Positions 1-10,756 of a DNA stretch of 64,000 nucleotides are shown one piece after another (positions within the stretch are counted from its first letter, which is position 1; each line of letters begins with the position of its first letter). Source of the stretch: Siphonodentalium dalli (lineage: Eukaryota; Mollusca; Scaphopoda; Gadilida; Siphonodentaliidae). The position numbers and the translations under genes were made by a program. The DNA is taken from the NCBI GenBank assembly GCA_032622095.1, contig CP136066.1, positions 200,902,978 through 200,966,977 on the forward strand, given 5' to 3'. The notes beneath the pieces are model-generated. The model did no database searches, was not told the origin of the DNA, and saw only the letters and a program-made list of their open reading frames with translations.

Positions 1-36
1 GCAACCTTGTTCATAGAATCTTTGGGGCGACACTCA

Positions 37-249
37 GAATTAATCGGGTGACATTACTTGAAGAATGAATTGGGTGACATTACCTGAAGAATGAATCAGG
101 TGACAGTACCAGATGAATGAATCGGGTGACATTAACTGAAGAATGAATCGGGTGACATTACCTGACAATTGAGTCGGGTAACATTACCTGAAGAATGAAT
201 TGGGGTGACATTACCCGAAGAATGAATCGGGGTGACATTTCCTGAAGAA
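37..249. repeat. 26-bp minisatellite, ~8 degenerate units
   Basis: Tandem copies of gaatgaatcgggtgacatta followed by cctgaa, with scattered substitutions and one-base insertions (gggtgac versus ggggtgac). Nothing else is seen before 260. Confidence 0.9.
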
Positions 250-264
250 TTTCTATAATGTTTT

Positions 265-337
265 TATGTTTACCCATACCATAGTATGGTAAACATAGTG
301 TCGTTGTCCGGATTGACCACTCGTCGTTAGTCCGTCC

Positions 338-407
<70 letters not shown>

Positions 408-2320
408 AGACACTTTACGCATGGTGCGATAACTGAAATATTTTCTATCTGATCGGAACCAAATTTTGTATATGAATTTGTCAGCACCAAATACAGATCG
501 AGTTCGAATATGGGTTCGATCCGAGTTTTTTTTAAGGAGTTATGGCCCTTTTTCGACTTAGAATTCATGCATGTTACCACAACTTAAAAATTTTTTATCT
601 GATCAGAATCAAATTTGGTATGCGAGTTTCTCGGACCAAAATACAGATCAAGTTCGAATATGGGTTTGATCCTATTGTTTTTAAAGGAGTTATGGCCCTT
701 TGATATAGAATTCATGAACACTTCGATAAATCAATAATTTTTCAACTGATAGGAACTAAATTTTGTATGTGAGTTTCTCAACTCAAAATACAGATCAAGT
801 TCGATTTTGGGTTTGATCCGGTACTTTTCAATGGAGTTATGGCCCTTTGATTATTTTATTCATCACTGATATATATCAAAGATACACAGGTGGCACTGTC
901 TAGATAGTATCTAATAAATCACCTTCGCAATGCTGTGAAGACACAGCTATAGTATCGAGTTACAATGCCATTAAGTTTCTCTCTCTTGTATTGAGTTAAT
1001 TAACTGCTAGGTGATGTGTTGGCTTTATCACATATACTTTATAGAGCTAAGTTCCTCTGGTCATTCATAGGTGGAATATATGCATGGTTATTTAAAATTC
1101 ATCTTAAAGGCATAATCTGGTTTCATTGTTTGATAGCATTACCATTGGAATTTTGTTGGTTGCATGGGAAGACAACTTTGGTTTTCAAACTTTTAAAAAC
1201 TTGAGAGCTCTGTATCAGTCTATGGGAACAAAATAATTGTTCATAACACTTAGAAATGTAGGTCTAGTTTGTTTTATCTATATATTAATGGAAAGCTTTT
1301 TCGACATTGATTTCAATTGGTTACAAATGTGAATTGAAATATTAATGGGGCACACCAGGTTTGATGTATTTTTTCTGTACTCTGCATGAGATAAAACTTG
1401 TTATGTGTACCTATACCATAGTATGGTATGTTACACATAGTGTCAATGTCCGGATTGACCACTCGTCTGTCTGTCCATCCGTCTGTCTGTCAGTTTGTAG
1501 ACACTTTAGGCATAATGCGATAACAATTTCTATTTGATCAGAACCAAATATTGTATATAGGTTTCTCATCCCAAAATACAGTTCGAGTTTGAATATGGGT
1601 TCGATCCAATTTATTTTAAAGGAGGTATGACCCTTCTTTTTTTTTAAATTTGAAATTTTGATTTTTCATATTTTTTTTAGATTGAATTTCCTCGCTTAAT
1701 TTAACATAAACAAAATTTAATTAAAAACAAAATTTGTCATTGACACTAAATGTAATTTGTTTTAGTTGTATTTCATTAATTAGTTGTGAAGTCCTGTATT
1801 GAAAATGTGAAGATTTTATTGCAATAGTTGCATGTAATATAATGATATCAATAAATTGTCATGTGAACAATGTTCACTGAACATCCAATATCCATAGTAT
1901 ATGAGAATACCTTTAATAGATGTCATTCCAAGCGAAATCTGTTATTAATTGAGTGATAACATATGTTACATACATGTAGCTCTAGGAGGTGGTTGTATGA
2001 AGGTAAAGATGAACAACCTGCTGGCTGGATAATTGTTTATCCTATCTGTCAAATTGATTAATGGCTAAACAATTGGATCTCACAGTGAGAGGGCTTTGTG
2101 TGAATAGGGATGGAGTTATGAGATTTAAAACGACTTCTCCCCCACCCCAATTACTTTAACCCCTTCTTAAGACAAATTATTTTAGCTTTTGATTTTAAGT
2201 TAGGTATACTCATATATGTATTTTTTTACTGTGATCATATCTTTGACCAATTATCAGTTATAGCTAATCGTTAGCGCCAAGGTATGGGTTAAACATCTGC
2301 CGATCGTGATCGGCCTCTCG
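265..2320 (+). mobile_element. R2 Helentron-like repeat, with a second R2 head nested at ~1398
   Basis: The head has TATGTTTACCC and the palindrome TACCATAGTATGGTA, then a (TCTG)n tract (~330-405) and three degenerate ~170-bp modules with 'aaatacagatc..agttcgaatatgggtttgatcc' and 'ggagttatggccc'. A second head starts near 1398. The element ends at the hairpin GCCGATCGTGATCGGC plus CTCTCG at 2320, the same 3' end as the copy whose boundaries are proven by an interrupted MITE (19469-21754). Interior 860-1390 and 1650-2270 holds no gene I can recognise. Helentron-like is inferred from the 3' hairpin and the lack of a target duplication. Confidence 0.65.
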
Positions 2321-2329
2321 TTTTTCTAG

Positions 2330-2379
2330 TGATTATGGAAGGAAGAAGAAGAATACGTTCATGAAGTCAGTAGAAAAAG
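2330..2379 (+). CDS. NVL: NVL exon e1 (end of N-terminal domain)
   Basis: The exon starts after tttttctag and ends before gtaact. It needs two bases from an upstream exon, then reads DYGRKKKNTFMKSVEK and ends in phase 1 (G). This matches the conserved IDYGRRKRNAF..QVEK segment of the N-terminal, nucleolin-interacting domain of animal NVL. The AG lies only 9 bp after the 3' end of a repeat (R2, ending 2320), so the branch point must lie in repeat-derived DNA. At 50 nt it is too short to score well as an isolated ORF, but homology and phase fit exactly with e2. Confidence 0.85.
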
Positions 2380-2559
2380 GTAACTATTTTTATATTAAAT
2401 CTGTTGTAAAATCATTAATTCATACAGGTCTGTTATTCATAGATTCCATTGTATGATCAAACCAGGAAATTAAAATATTGGCACAACATTGGTGGTAAAT
2501 ACATCAATCTATCTATCTATGAGACCGGGACAGAGATTGGACATTATGTCAATTTTCGG

Positions 2560-5500
2560 CACATCAAAACGTATTTAAGAATTCAATCCATTAGCACGGG
2601 CTACAGGTCGTACTGTTTGTCTGATCATCATGAAATTTGTCATGGATGTTAATATTGAAATATAGATGGGAAACGAGTCATTTTGGTGTCATTCGGCCAT
2701 AAAACATGGCCGCTAGCAGCCATCTTGGATTTTACTCTTTGCATGACTAAATCCTTTGGCACGGGCTACAGGTCGTACCTTTGTTTGGATCATCATGAAA
2801 TTTGGCATGGCTGTTGACATTGACATATAGATGGGAAACGAGTGATTTTGGGGTCATTCGGCCATAAAACATGGCCACTGGCAGCCATCTTGGATTTTAC
2901 TCTTTTCATGACTAAATCCTTTGGCACGGGCTGCAAATCATACCTTAGGTCTTGGATTTCAAAATTCAACCCATTAGCACAGGCTACAGGTCGTACTGTT
3001 CGTCTGATCATCATGATATTTGTTGTGGATGTTAATACTGACATGTAGATGGGAACGAGTAATTTTGGGTCGTTCAGCTAAAAAACATGGCCGCCTTTGG
3101 CACGGGCTACAGGTCGTACCTTGGTCGGATCATTAACTCTACTTTACTTTATAAAGTTTGAGCTATTGCCATGGCTTGGTATCCGTCGTCCGTGTGTGTG
3201 TGTGATTCGTCAACAATTTCCTTTAGCACGGGCTAAAGGTCATACCTTTGGTAAGATCATTATAAAATTTGTCATAGCTGTTGACATTGACATGTAGATG
3301 GGAACGAGTCATTTGAGGGCCATCTTGGGATTTCAAAATTCAATCCATTAGCACGGGCTACAGGCCATACTATTTGTCTGATCATCATGAGATTTGTCAT
3401 GCATGTTAATATTGACATGTAGATGGGAATGAGTCATTTTGGGGTCATTTCGTAAAAAAACATGGCCGCCAGCAGCCATCTTGGATTTTACTCTTTGCAT
3501 GACTAAATCCTTTGGCATGGGCTACAGGTGGCATGGGCTACAGGTCGTACCTTTAATCGGATCATCATGAAATTTGTCACAGATGTTGACAATGAGATGT
3601 AGATGGGAACGAGTCATTTTGGGGTCATTCGGAAAAAAAATGGCCACCAGCAGCCATCTTGGGTTTAAAAAATCATTCCATTAGCACAGACTACAGGATG
3701 GAGTTTTGGTCTTATCATCATGAAATTGGTCATGGATGTTAACCTTGGCATGTAAATGTTAATACTGACATGTAGATGGGAACGAGTCATTTTGGGGTCA
3801 TTCGGCAAAAAAACAGTGCTGCCAGTGGTCATCTTGGATTTTACTCATTGCATGACTAAATCCTTTGGCACGGGCTACAGGTCGTACCTTTGGTCGGATC
3901 ATTAGCTCAAGTCTGAGCTATTGCCATGGCTTGATATCCGTCATCCGTGTGTGTGCGTGAGGGTGTGTGTGCATGTGTGATTCGTCAACAATTTCCTTTA
4001 GCACGGGCTACAGGTCGTACTTTTGGTTGGATCATTATAAAATTTGTCATAGCTGTTGACATTGACATGTAGATAGGAACGAGTCATTTGTGGGTCAATG
4101 GGACAAAAAACATGGCTGCCAGTGGCCATCTTGGATTTCAAAATTTAATCCATTAGCACAGGCTACAGGTCGTACTGTTTGTCTGATCATCATGAAATTG
4201 GTCATGGATGTTAATATTGATATGTAGATGGGAACGAGTAATTTTGGGGATGTTTAGCCAAAAAACATGGCCGCCAGCAGCCATCTTGGAATTTACTCTT
4301 TGCATGACTGAATCCTTTGGCACGGGCTACAGGTCGTACCTTTGGTCAGATCATCATAAAATTTGTCATGGATGTTAACAATGACATGTAGATTGGAACG
4401 AGTCATTTTGGGGTCATTCGACCAAAAAACATGGTCGCCAGCAGCCATCTTTGATTTTACTCTTTGCATGACTAAATCCTTTGGCATGGGCTACAGGTGG
4501 TACCTTTGGTCAGATCATTATGAAATCACAGCTGATGACATTGACATCCAGATTGGAACGAGTGATTTTGGGGTCATTCGGCAAAAAAACATGCCGCCAG
4601 CGGTGAACTTGGATTTCAAAATTCAATCCATTAGCATGGGCTACAGGTCATACTGTTAGTCTGATCATCAAATTTGTCATGGATATTAATATTGACATGT
4701 AGATGGGAATGTGTAATTTTGGGGTCGTTCGGCCAAAAAACGTGGCCGCCAGCAGCCGTCTTGGATTTTACTCTTTGCATGACTAAATATTTTTTTGTAC
4801 CTTTAATCGGATCATCATGAAATTTGTCACAGATGTTGACAATGTGATGTAGATGGGAACGAGTCATTTTGGGGTCATTCGGAAAAAAAATGGCCACCAG
4901 CAGCCATCTTGGGTTTAAAAAATCATTCCATTAGCACAGACTACAGGATGGAGTTTTGGTCTTATCATCATGAAATTGGTCATGGATGTTAACCTTGGCA
5001 TGTAAATGTTAATACTGACATGTAGATGGGAACGAGTCATTTTGGGGTCATTCGGCAAAAAAACAGTGCTGCCAGTGGTCATCTTGGATTTTACTCATTG
5101 CATGACTAAATCCTTTGGCACGGGCTACAGGTCGTACCTTTGGTCGGATCATTAGCTCAAGTCTGAGCTATTGCCATGGCTTGATATCCGTCATCCGTGT
5201 GTGTGCGTGAGGGTGTGTGTGCATGTGTGATTCGTCAACAATTTCCTTTAGCACGGGCTACAGGTCGTACTTTTGGTTGGATCATTATAAAATTTGTCAT
5301 AGCTGTTGACATTGACATGTAGATAGGAACGAGTCATTTGTGGGTCAATGGGACAAAAAACATGGCTGCCAGTGGCCATCTTGGATTTCAAAATTTAATC
5401 CATTAGCACAGGCTACAGGTCGTACTGTTTGTCTGATCATCATGAAATTGGTCATGGATGTTAATATTGATATGTAGATGGGAACGAGTAATTTTGGGGA

Positions 5501-6218
5501 TGTTTAGCCAAAAAACATGGCCGCCAGCAGCCATCTTGGAATTTACTCTTTGCATGACTGAATCCTTTGGCACGGGCTACAGGTCGTACCTTTGGTCAGA
5601 TCATCATAAAATTTGTCATGGATGTTAACAATGACATGTAGATTGGAACGAGTCATTTTGGGGTCATTCGACCAAAAAACATGGTCGCCAGCAGCCATCT
5701 TTGATTTTACTCTTTGCATGACTAAATCCTTTGGCATGGGCTACAGGTGGTACCTTTGGTCAGATCATTATGAAATCACAGCTGATGACATTGACATCCA
5801 GATTGGAACGAGTGATTTTGGGGTCATTCGGCAAAAAAACATGCCGCCAGCGGTGAACTTGGATTTCAAAATTCAATCCATTAGCATGGGCTACAGGTCA
5901 TACTGTTAGTCTGATCATCAAATTTGTCATGGATATTAATATTGACATGTAGATGGGAATGTGTAATTTTGGGGTCGTTCGGCCAAAAAACGTGGCCGCC
6001 AGCAGCCGTCTTGGATTTTACTCTTTGCATGACTAAATATTTTTGTTGTACCTTTAATCGGATCATCATGAAATTTGTCACAGATGTTGACAATGTGATG
6101 TAGATGGGAACGAGTCATTTTGGGGTCATTCTGAAAAAAACATGGCCACCAGCAGCCATCTTGGATTTCAAAAATCATTCCATTAGGACAGACTACAGGA
6201 CGGAGTGTTGGTCTGATC
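2560..6218. repeat. R1 pearl-like tandem repeat array
   Basis: About 22 copies of a ~160-bp unit containing 'cacgggctacaggtcgtacc', 'gacatgtagatgggaacgag', 'catggccgcc' and 'catcttggattttactcttt'. R1 start modules (actttataaagtttgagctattgcc) occur inside the array at ~3132, ~3900 and ~5150. The tract is continued at 7741 after an inserted element. Confidence 0.9.
3551..6210. repeat. 1.25-kb higher-order tandem duplication within R1
   Basis: Bases 3551-4800 are repeated at 4801-6051 with very few differences (for example aatgagatg versus aatgtgatg), and a partial third copy runs 6052 to ~6210. The offset is 1250-1251 bp. Each copy holds several R1 units plus one internal R1 start module. Confidence 0.92.
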
Positions 6219-7661
6219 CAGGGTTTCCGCCAGGCCGGCTGCGGATCCGCCCCACGGACCCATTCCCCCCGTCGGTCATTGCATGAAATCCCGCTCATAC
6301 ACAAATAAATGACATTATTAAAAACTTATTCAGTCTTGTCTGTGTCGACAGGCTATATATCTACACTTATTTTCATTAATATTGACAAAATGAAATCTAC
6401 ACAGTCCATCTCCAGAAAAAACAATAAGAATAGCACGCAAATACATTGGAGCAAAACATCAAAGGCGGCAAACATCAATACGATGAGTAGGAATCCGTGC
6501 GGTATGCCGAATTGCTCGAGCTTCACGTGCGTCAGCTGCAGACTTTACTGGGCCTAATGATTTTCCAGGAAACCACTGAGCATGTCAGTGAGCATGTTGC
6601 AATAATATGGCCATAGACAATGGTTCCGATTGTTGTCGACATCAACAAGTTTTGTAAATAACTGTTCGAAAATTTTACGAATGGTCCTCGGAAAGTGAAT
6701 TTAGTGGCGCTAGTCTACTAGCGTCACCAAATTCGCCTTCTGTGGAGTTAATTCTTGAATACTAAAATACATTTTCCAAGCCCTTGAATTCCTTAGGTTT
6801 CCGACTCCATCCGGAAAACCCTTGATTCCCTTCAAATCATGGGGGAAAAAGTCACGAATAGTTGCCCAATAGAGCGATTGTAAGATCATTATAAATTAGA
6901 ATTTCCAATTACGCAAGGGGAGACTCAAGCTGAAAGTCTGAGTTTAGTCCCCTGCTAGCTTAGCAAGGGACTGAATTGTTTTATGGAAGAGTGGTAATGT
7001 CGGAAGAGCTATGCTCGTCCTTGACCTCGGTTAACAGATATACTTGTATGGCGCGCATCTATACTCACAAATCGACTCCACCCACCCGCATGTACAAGTT
7101 TAGTTATAACTTATATATCAGGATGTTCCACCCACTTTGGTGTTCTAAAAACCACCGGAAAGAGATCTGTTAATTAGTTTAATATAACGTGACTGCCATT
7201 CTGGGGTGAAGGTCAGAGTATAGCTCTTGCAATGTTACCCCCGCCACCCTGTTTTGCAGCTTGGGGAGACTAGCGATGTAGCACTCTGATCCCAGTTTGA
7301 CCTTTGCACTGGCCTCCACATTGCACCAAAGTTTTCATGTCTGTCCACATTCCTAAGATATCAGTAAATCACCTTTAAAAAAAACGCTGATTGCTTAGTC
7401 CGAGAATGCACATTTTTGCGAGCACCGTTTACAGAAGGACACTGGTTGACATCCTCGTTCGTTTCTGAAGGCACCGTCTGCCGTCGTGATTGTGTCAATA
7501 GGAAAACTTTGCTACCGTCATCGTTAGCCGATTAGATGTGACATGCTGATGGCACGTGCATGTGTATTCTCCGTGTCTCAGATGCATGGAACTGGCGTTT
7601 CCGCCACTGTTGTAAAACTGAACATTTTTGTATGCATGCGCGAACCATGGTCGCTCCCACC

Positions 7662-7697
<36 letters not shown>

Positions 7698-7740
7698 ACC
7701 CAGGACCGGACCCATTTATTTTTCCCTAGCGGAAACCCTG
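6219..7740. mobile_element. DNA transposon, TIR CAGGGTTTCCGC, 7-bp TSD (copy 1)
   Basis: It begins CAGGGTTTCCGC and ends GCGGAAACCCTG. TCTGATC is duplicated at 6212-6218 and 7741-7747 inside an R1 unit that reads continuously across the insertion. Length is 1522 bp with no transposase ORF. A 28-C run lies at 7670-7697 near the right end. Confidence 0.85.
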
Positions 7741-7968
7741 TCTGATCATCATGAAATTTGTCGTGGAAGTTAACATTGACATGTAAATGGGAACGAGTCA
7801 TTTCGGGGTCATTCACAAAAAAACATGGCTGCCAGTGGCCATCTTGGATTTTACTCTTTGCATAATTAGACCTTTCAACTTTCTACATTCCTGATCACTC
7901 CATGGACTGTAACACATGACACTATTCCCTTTCCAAGTTGAGCTACAGTGTCATTGACACTTTCATTT
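7741..7968. repeat. End of R1 array with R1 3' terminus
   Basis: One further R1 unit, then the R1 3' end: aagttgagctacagtgtcat plus tgacactttcattt, with the hairpin AGTGTCA/TGACACT. Confidence 0.85.
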
Positions 7969-8450
7969 TTTAATATTTTTATTCTGATCTCAAAAATATT
8001 AGTTATAACATATTTAATAATTTCAACATATATGTATATAATAAGTTCAACATATATGGTATTGGAACAAAGGATATTATGATCACCTGTCAGGCTGTCC
8101 CGGTCCTACATCCAACCAACCCACACTGGACCAGATGAGAATGCCATTCCTATCTCAGCCCTCCGAATGGGATGCCGCACCCAGATGCCCCATCCCCAAC
8201 AACCGCAGCTCCCCCCCCCCTGCATGAGCCTGGTTCCTCCCGGAGAAGCACCTCCATGAGACATTTGTTTGGAAACTTGATACAGTAATTTACCATCATG
8301 GTAGCCTGTGAGGTTAGTCAGAATCATATGAATTGATTTGATCTTTTTTCAAATATGCTCATATGGCTACCCTTAATGTGGCCCAATTGCGGGGCCATAA
8401 TCCCACTGGGACAATCCCTCCTGACATGGCTAATCTATCATATCTTGTAG
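7969..8450. other. Intron sequence, no recognised feature
   Basis: A GC-rich patch at ~8090-8260 contrasts with the AT-rich surroundings and carries a C-run. I do not recognise it. An open frame from ATG 8363 runs into e2 in the correct frame, which is probably chance. Confidence 0.4.
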
Positions 8451-8550
8451 CTTACAGATTAATTAGTGCTGAATTTCCACAGAAGAACGATAGCCTCGTG
8501 CAGCTAGAAGATCAGTATCTTTCCAAGAAAATGAAGCAAAAGACAAAAAA
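8451..8550 (+). CDS. NVL: NVL exon e2
   Basis: The acceptor is tatcttgtag and the donor is gtttgt (weak, after an A-run). CT completes GCT with the G of e1, giving AYRLISAEFPQKNDS and then LVQLEDQYLSKKMKQK. This parallels the family segment [28 protein letters not shown]-like, with matching spacing after VEK. The exon ends in phase 2 (AA), completed by the first T of e3. An alternative acceptor six bases later (cttacag) would break the phase with e1. Confidence rests on homology and phase on both sides. Confidence 0.85.
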
Positions 8551-9075
8551 GTTTGTATATCTCGTCTCAAAATCCTAAGATTTTAAAACTCCATATAGTA
8601 ATTATAATGTGGATTCTCAGCTGAACTATAACTGACAAAAAAAATCTAAAATGGCCAAAATATTTGTTGGATTTACAACATTGAGATACAGGTCAAGTCC
8701 GATTTATGGATTTGACACACCAGAGTTATGGACATTTTTTTACCATGAAATTTGTGATTTCTTTGTTTCTGGCTGATAAATAGAGAGCAATCAATGTAGG
8801 TAGCATATGGATTTGTTTTTTGTCCCCCTACATTCCATTTGAAGACTATAGTAACGTCCCTAGTCGGTCCGAAACATTGTCCGAGCCAGTATTCTGTCAT
8901 TTTCTGGTCAATTTATTATAAACTTGGCACATATATCAACCAGCATGGGAGCCTGCGCTACTTGTGATCTTGAGTTTGGTCGGTCTCATTTTGGCAGAGT
9001 TATTGCCATTTTTCGACATAGAATCATGGGATGCATCTTTTGTCCAAGCATGTATTCCATCATTTTACAGTCAAT
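8551..9075. repeat. Dispersed repeat R11
   Basis: It contains 'aacttggcacatatatcaac', 'cagcatggg' and 'gagttattgccatttttcga'. The same segments recur at ~10228-10560, where they are interrupted by an R1 element and a palindromic MITE. The remainder has no recognised feature. Confidence 0.6.
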
Positions 9076-10225
9076 TTTTAGCTCAACTTTACTTTGAAAA
9101 GTTTGAGCTATTGCCATGAGTTGGCATCCGTCAAGCGTGCATCAAGAATTTCCTTTGGCTCACCCTATGGGCCGCATCCCTTGTCCGATCATCACCAATC
9201 TTCATATGGATCTTCGGGGTGACCTCTAGATGGGAGCCATTAATTTTTTCCTGCAGCCCGCATTTATTGGAGAAATGTTATTAAAATTTACAGACATGTT
9301 TAGGATCACCTACATGTAGATGGGAGCCATCGAATTTGAAATATATTCGATGCAAAACATGGCCGCCATCAGCCATCTTGGATTTTAATCTTTGCATGAC
9401 TAAATCCTTTGGCACACTCTACAGACCACATCCCTCATCCGATCATCACCAAACTTTATATGGATCTTCAGTGTCACCTCCAGATGGGAGCCATTGATTT
9501 TTTTTTCAAAATTTCGTTCAAAAACATGGCTGCCAGCAGCCATCTTGGATTTCAAACTTTAATCTATCGACTCAGACCGCATTTATTAGAGAATTGTTTC
9601 GAAAATTTGCAGGCATGTTTAGGATCACCTCTAGATGGTAGCCATCGAATTTGAAATTTTCGATGAAAAACATGGCCACTGGCAGCCATCTTGGATTTTA
9701 CTCTTTGCATGACTAAATCCTTTGGTACACCCTACAGACCACATCCCTCATCCGATCCTCACCAAATTTATGGATCTTCATGATGACCTCTAGATGGAGC
9801 CATCGATTATTTCTGAAATTCGTTAAAAAACATTGCTGCCAGAGTGGCCTTCTTGGATTTTACTCTTTTGCCTGACTAAATCCTTTGGAACACCCAACAG
9901 GCAACATCCCTCATCCAATCATCAGCAACCTTCATGTGGATCTTCGGAGTGACCTCTAGATTGGAGCCATCAATTATTTCTGAAAATTCGTTATATAACA
10001 TGGTGGCCAGCAATCATCTTGGATTTCAAATTTGAATCCATTCGCAAACCCTGCAGCCCACATTTATTGGTGAAATGTTTGAAATGAAAATAATTTTATC
10101 TACACAATACGAGACCTTTATTGCGACTTTTTGGCTTTCCTTCATGTTTATCTTTCTATTCATTGCTCAGCAAAAAATAAACTCCATTCCAAGTTGAGCT
10201 ACAGTGTCATTCACTCTTTCATTTT
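9076..10225. mobile_element. Complete R1 pearl/Helentron-like element (1.15 kb)
   Basis: 5' end TTTTAGCTCAACTTTACTTT, then diverged ~180-bp units ('gatcttcggggtgacctcta', 'gatgggagccat'), then 3' end AAGTTGAGCTACAGTGTCAT..CTTTCATTTT. It splits an R11 repeat at a T-rich site with no obvious target duplication. The subterminal inverted repeats AGCTCAACTT/AAGTTGAGCT, tandem core and 3' hairpin are the layout described for pearl-like/HINE elements. Confidence 0.75.
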
Positions 10226-10240
10226 AAAACTTGGCACATA

Positions 10241-10453
10241 CAGTAATGCTCTAATTAATCGACCTCTTAACCAAAGCAGAATTATGGGTAACTTTTCAGG
10301 ATTTAGTCGGAAATATGGCTTGTTGCCATTCATCGGAAAGCTCTCCCCGAGAGCTTTCCGATGAATGGCAACAAGCCATATTTCCGACTAAATCCTGAAA
10401 AGTTACCCATAATTCTGCTTTGGTTAAGAGGTCGATTAATTAGAGCATTACTG
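10241..10453. mobile_element. Perfectly palindromic MITE, TA target (pogo/mariner-like)
   Basis: TIRs start CAGTAATGCTCTAATTAATC and are flanked by TA. The arms 10236-10345 and 10349-10458 are exact reverse complements by eye (110 bp including flank), with a 3-nt loop. The interrupted R11 site (cacata^tatcaacc in the copy at ~8934) shows the pre-insertion state. Confidence 0.85.
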
Positions 10454-10756
10454 TATGTCAACCAGCATGGGTACCTGCACAGCTGCGATGTTGTATTCAG
10501 TCAGAGTCATTTTGGTAGAGTTGTTGCTATTTTTCAACATAGAACTGCTTTGTCTTTTTGTATACCCATACCTTAGTATGGTACACATATTGTCAACATC
10601 CGGATTGACCACTCGTCATTCGTCCATCGGTCGACTGTCTGTCCATAGACATGCGATTACTTAAACATTTACTATCCGATCAGAACAAAATTTTGTAGAT
10701 GGGTTTCTCAGCTCAAAATACAGATCCAGTTCGAATATGGTTTGATCCGATTTATT

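Noticed and set aside
2793-6304. Recurrent minus-strand open frames such as MAAGGHVFWPNDPK in R1 units
   Set aside because: They recur in every R1 array with frameshifts and stops, unit length is not kept to multiples of three, and both strands show similar openness. This is a property of the tandem repeat, not a protein family.
7532-7816. Poly-Pro / poly-Gly open frames
   Set aside because: They are produced by the 28-C run.
8106-8327. Gly/Trp-rich 73-codon minus-strand frame
   Set aside because: It lies in a GC-rich patch with C/G runs; no recognisable domain or splice context.
8363-8450. Alternative first exon: an ATG-initiated frame that runs into e2 in frame
   Set aside because: e1 joins e2 with correct phase and family homology, while 8363-8450 shows no NVL similarity and ends in a good acceptor (tatcttgtag). 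Chance openness is likelier.
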